Assembly: GCA_002471665.1 (NCBI GenBank)
Contig: DKQK01000072.1
Coordinates: forward strand, 130,375 to 194,374
DNA: 64,000 bases
Source of the DNA: Gammaproteobacteria bacterium UBA7310
GTDB lineage: Bacteria; Pseudomonadota; Gammaproteobacteria; Pseudomonadales; Ketobacteraceae
Reading direction: 5' to 3'
A program made the translations under genes and the position numbers. The notes under the pieces were generated by a model, which made no database searches, was not told where the DNA came from, and saw only the letters and a program-made list of their open reading frames with translations. Position 1 is the first letter of the stretch, and every line of letters starts with the position of its first letter. Positions 61,521 through 64,000 of this stretch are shown here, piece by piece.

Positions 61521-62382
61521 TAATAAAATTTCCATGAAAGAAATGACCAAGCTTGAAGGTGCGAGGCATGTACTTGGCCTGTCTGGCGGAAAGGACAGCG
61601 CTGCATTAGCCATTTATATAAAAGACCGCTATCCCGAAATACACGACCAGGTAGAGTATTTCTTTAGTGATACAGGAGCCGAACTCAAGGAAGTTTATGA
61701 TTTTCTTGATAAGCTTGAAGCGTATCTGGGGAAGGAAATTATTCGTCTTAGCAGCGGAAAAGATTTCGATCACTGGCTTAAAGTCTTTAATGACTATCTC
61801 CCTTCAGCACAGCAACGCTGGTGTACACGGACAATGAAAATCCAGCCGTTTGAAGAATTCGTAGGTGACGATCTGGTAGTCAGTTACATAGGAATTCGTG
61901 CAGATGAAAACAGGAATGGGTATATAAGCCACAAGGACAATATTAAAGCCGTATTTCCATTTGTTGAAAACGGATTGGTGCGAGACGATATTTTTCAGAT
62001 GCTCGAAGATACTGTAGGCATTCCCGAATATTACCAATGGCGTTCAAGGTCAGGATGTTATTTCTGTTTTTTCCAAAGACAGGATGAGTGGCTTGGCTTA
62101 AAGCGCAATCACCCAGAATTGTTTGAGAAAGCTAGACAATATGAGCAACGTGTACGAACAAAATATGACTGGAAAGATGGTGAAATTCCTATCAGTGGTC
62201 ATGGCTATACGTGGTCATCCCAGGGAACGATAGATGAAATGGTAGAGCGAGCTGAAAAAAGAGAAAAAGAATCCGGAATTATTGCCAGCAATAAAAAAGG
62301 TTCTGAGAGATGGCAGGATACGTTAAAACGAATGATGGATGATGACCCTGAAGATCAGGCATGTTTAATTTGTAGTCTGTAG
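61513..62382 (+). CDS. PAPS-reductase-like protein (BrxP/DndC-like)
   Basis: A 289-residue PP-loop protein. GLSGGKDSAALAIY (about 20-33) is the nucleotide-binding loop of PAPS reductases and DndC; FFSDTGAELKEVYDFLD matches the adjacent family segment. Cys104 in RWCTRTMK and Cys182/Cys185 in SGCYFCFF, plus a C-terminal CLICSL, suggest an iron-sulfur cluster as in DndC. The usual sulfur-assimilation genes are absent, so a role in DNA phosphorothioation or type 4 BREX (BrxP) is more likely. I use ATG 61513, which overlaps the previous stop by eight bases; ATG 61483 is possible. Confidence 0.88.
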   Translation: MANNKISMKEMTKLEGARHVLGLSGGKDSAALAIYIKDRYPEIHDQVEYFFSDTGAELKEVYDFLDKLEAYLGKEIIRLSSGKDFDHWLKVFNDYLPSAQQRWCTRTMKIQPFEEFVGDDLVVSYIGIRADENRNGYISHKDNIKAVFPFVENGLVRDDIFQMLEDTVGIPEYYQWRSRSGCYFCFFQRQDEWLGLKRNHPELFEKARQYEQRVRTKYDWKDGEIPISGHGYTWSSQGTIDEMVERAEKREKESGIIASNKKGSERWQDTLKRMMDDDPEDQACLICSL

Positions 62383-62412
62383 GGAATAAAAATAATCGGA
62401 GACTAATTAACC

Positions 62413-64000
62413 GTGGCAAACCGGAATGATTTAGTAAATTTTCTGCGTCACTATGGACCAATACCGGCTAGTGACAATATGTATGACGAGCTGATTCAGT
62501 CTGAAGTTGCCCGCCATAACATTGATCCTGTTATCCATATTGAGCCTGCAAGACTCAGTGAAGTCATTGCAAACTTTGAACAAGACAACCCCAATAGCAC
62601 CATACTCACGGGTACTGCGGGCGATGGAAAAACTTACCATTGTCGAAGAGTATGGGAACAGTTTGGCGGTGATGCAGATGAATGGCAACAAGGAAAGAAA
62701 ATTGTTGAAATTGAATTAGAGAATTCGTCCTTAAAGCTAGTCATCATAAAAGACCTTAGCGAACTTACCGAAGATGAGAAAGCTCACTGGATACCACTCG
62801 TTTCCGCTTCACTTGCCGGAGAGAATACAGAACAAGTTTTCCTGATTGCTGCAAATGATGGTCAGCTGCTTGCGAGTTGGCGGGACTGGGCGGAAGCAAC
62901 GGGTGGTAATGCAATCAATGTTTTCAAAACAATTGAAAATATGCTTGTTGAGAATATTGCTTCCGGTGATGAACTTCAATTAAACCTCTTTAATTTAAGC
63001 AGACTTGATGCATCAAAACATTTTGATGATCTAATTGAGCAGATTGTAGAACATCCGCTATGGGAGCAATGTCAGCGAGAGCAATTATTGAATCAAGATG
63101 GGGAACTTAAGTGCCCCATTGAAATTAACAGGCAGTTGCTAAGAAACACAGATGGAACTTCATTGTTTCGTTCCCGCATCATCTCACTCCTTAAACTGGC
63201 AAGCGCAAATCGGATGCATTTGCCTATCAGAGATCTTCTGCTTTTATGTGTAAATATTATTCTGGGAGACCGCAAGCAGAATAGAATTTTACTTACATGT
63301 ACAACAGCTAAGAATAGAGCTAACCGCGACGAATACAGATTTACAAACCCCTACGCCAATGTGTTTGGGGCAAATCTAAAACCAAGGCATAGACAACAAT
63401 ATCAGATTTTCACCGTTCTGGAGTCTTTTGGGATAGGACGAGAAACCGATAACAAATTTGACAATTTACTGATTTATGGAAAGTACGATGGGTCAGGAAA
63501 ATACAAAGATTTTGTTGCAAGTGATCAATATTATGGTGCGCGGGCTTACGAAACATTTCTGACGGATTATCTTGAGGGCGAACGCAGTAAAACAGATGAA
63601 TTTATGCAGGCTCTTTCAAGGCAACGACAACGACTCTTTTTCTCATTACCCGGTGGGCATGGGCTAGATCCCTGGAATTTAACTGTTTACCGATCTTCCG
63701 GTGATTTCCTTGCCTTTACTGAAAGCTTGCGCAGCAACTCGGAAATAACTTCAACGTCAGAAACACTTGTTCGAGGACTAAATAGAACGTTTTGCGGGAT
63801 GATGATGGACGATAGTACTGTTCTCCATTTGGCTTCATCTGGTGGGGACGGAAGAGGAAGAATTGCTTCCATTCTTTGTCATGACGTACCGGTTAATAAG
63901 TCTAGAAGAGATCCATTTCTGAAATTTGATATTTCTAATGATGACTCTGTACCTAGTATTAGAATCATTGATCCTGCGGATAAAGATTCAGAGTATCTAG
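62413..64000 (+). CDS. P-loop ATPase of the defence operon, 3' partial
   Basis: The frame opens at GTG 62413, 30 bases after the PAPS-reductase-like stop, and runs without a stop to the window end (529 codons). Walker A is GTAGDGKTY (about 67-75), preceded by a hydrophobic strand STILT; a possible Walker B-like strand VIIKDLSELTEDE follows near 120. The rest shows no other motif I can name. It is a second ATPase in the operon beside the BrxC-like one. ATG 62479 is an alternative start. The missing 3' end, and what follows it, are needed for classification. Confidence 0.75.
   Translation, partial: MANRNDLVNFLRHYGPIPASDNMYDELIQSEVARHNIDPVIHIEPARLSEVIANFEQDNPNSTILTGTAGDGKTYHCRRVWEQFGGDADEWQQGKKIVEIELENSSLKLVIIKDLSELTEDEKAHWIPLVSASLAGENTEQVFLIAANDGQLLASWRDWAEATGGNAINVFKTIENMLVENIASGDELQLNLFNLSRLDASKHFDDLIEQIVEHPLWEQCQREQLLNQDGELKCPIEINRQLLRNTDGTSLFRSRIISLLKLASANRMHLPIRDLLLLCVNIILGDRKQNRILLTCTTAKNRANRDEYRFTNPYANVFGANLKPRHRQQYQIFTVLESFGIGRETDNKFDNLLIYGKYDGSGKYKDFVASDQYYGARAYETFLTDYLEGERSKTDEFMQALSRQRQRLFFSLPGGHGLDPWNLTVYRSSGDFLAFTESLRSNSEITSTSETLVRGLNRTFCGMMMDDSTVLHLASSGGDGRGRIASILCHDVPVNKSRRDPFLKFDISNDDSVPSIRIIDPADKDSEYL

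Noticed and set aside
56924..64000. Canonical dnd phosphorothioation cluster
   Set aside because: No DndA, DndD, DndE or DndB-like sequence is visible; only the PAPS-reductase-like part is shared, and the BrxC-like ATPase and DUF4007 point to a BREX-type arrangement.
1..64000. CRISPR arrays, rRNA and tRNA genes
   Set aside because: No regularly spaced direct repeats and no rRNA or tRNA-like sequence were seen on either strand.

Overview
The window is a 64 kb piece of a bacterial chromosome. Gene content (two-partner secretion, ExbB/ExbD/TonB, Wza/Wzz-type exopolysaccharide export, exosortase sorting, PrsT-like TPR lipoprotein) points to a Gammaproteobacterium, probably free-living and marine or aquatic. 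That placement is inferred from gene families only; no rRNA or tRNA gene is visible.

Region 1 (1-20165) is a surface-adhesion locus. It begins with the 3' end of a secreted PstS-like protein closed by a terminator. A co-directional run follows: a TpsB outer-membrane transporter, a giant TpsA haemagglutinin-like exoprotein of about 3,810 residues, an ExbB-type channel fused to periplasmic DUF2341 and LamG-like domains, ExbD, TonB, a Porin_5-like barrel, a lipoprotein and a coiled-coil periplasmic protein. The order suggests secretion of a giant adhesin beside a dedicated proton-motive-force transducer.

Region 2 (20499-46200) is an exopolysaccharide and protein-sorting cluster of the exosortase type. 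It holds a ribbon-helix-helix regulator overlapping a VPLP-CTERM protein, a Wza-like export protein, an outer-membrane barrel, a Wzz/GumC chain-length protein, a BY-kinase-like ATPase that lacks its Walker A lysine, a TIGR03790 protein, three GT4 glycosyltransferases, an asparagine-synthase-like protein without a glutaminase cysteine, a Wzy-like polymerase, a PL10 pectate lyase, a sulfotransferase, a Wzx-like flippase, a GT39-like membrane protein, an exosortase-EpsI fusion (XrtD type), a WecA-like initiating transferase with an extra membrane half, a PrsT-like TPR lipoprotein and a secreted protein with a GlyGly-CTERM-like tail. Together they would start, polymerise, flip, export, modify and trim a polysaccharide and anchor at least one protein.

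Region 3 (46193-55711) is ordinary accessory and housekeeping content: a PPOX-fold protein, a YciI/DGPF protein and an ECF42-type sigma factor (with a candidate ECF42 promoter), a Na+/H+ antiporter, Hsp20, an orphan NorQ/NorD-like MoxR-vWA pair, and a TetR regulator divergent from a small membrane protein plus an AveC-like membrane protein, with a 41-bp palindromic operator between them.

Region 4 (about 55712-56900) is decayed DNA with an IS5-family transposase remnant and an orphan coding fragment. It borders Region 5 (56842-64000), a visibly more AT-rich, translationally coupled operon: a small RHH-like protein with a palindromic operator upstream, DUF4007, a 1,159-residue BrxC/PglY-like P-loop protein, a PAPS-reductase-like protein with a cysteine cluster, and a second P-loop protein cut by the window end. 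It most resembles a type 4 BREX or phosphorothioation-linked phage-defence island; PglZ and BrxL, which would settle this, would lie outside the window.
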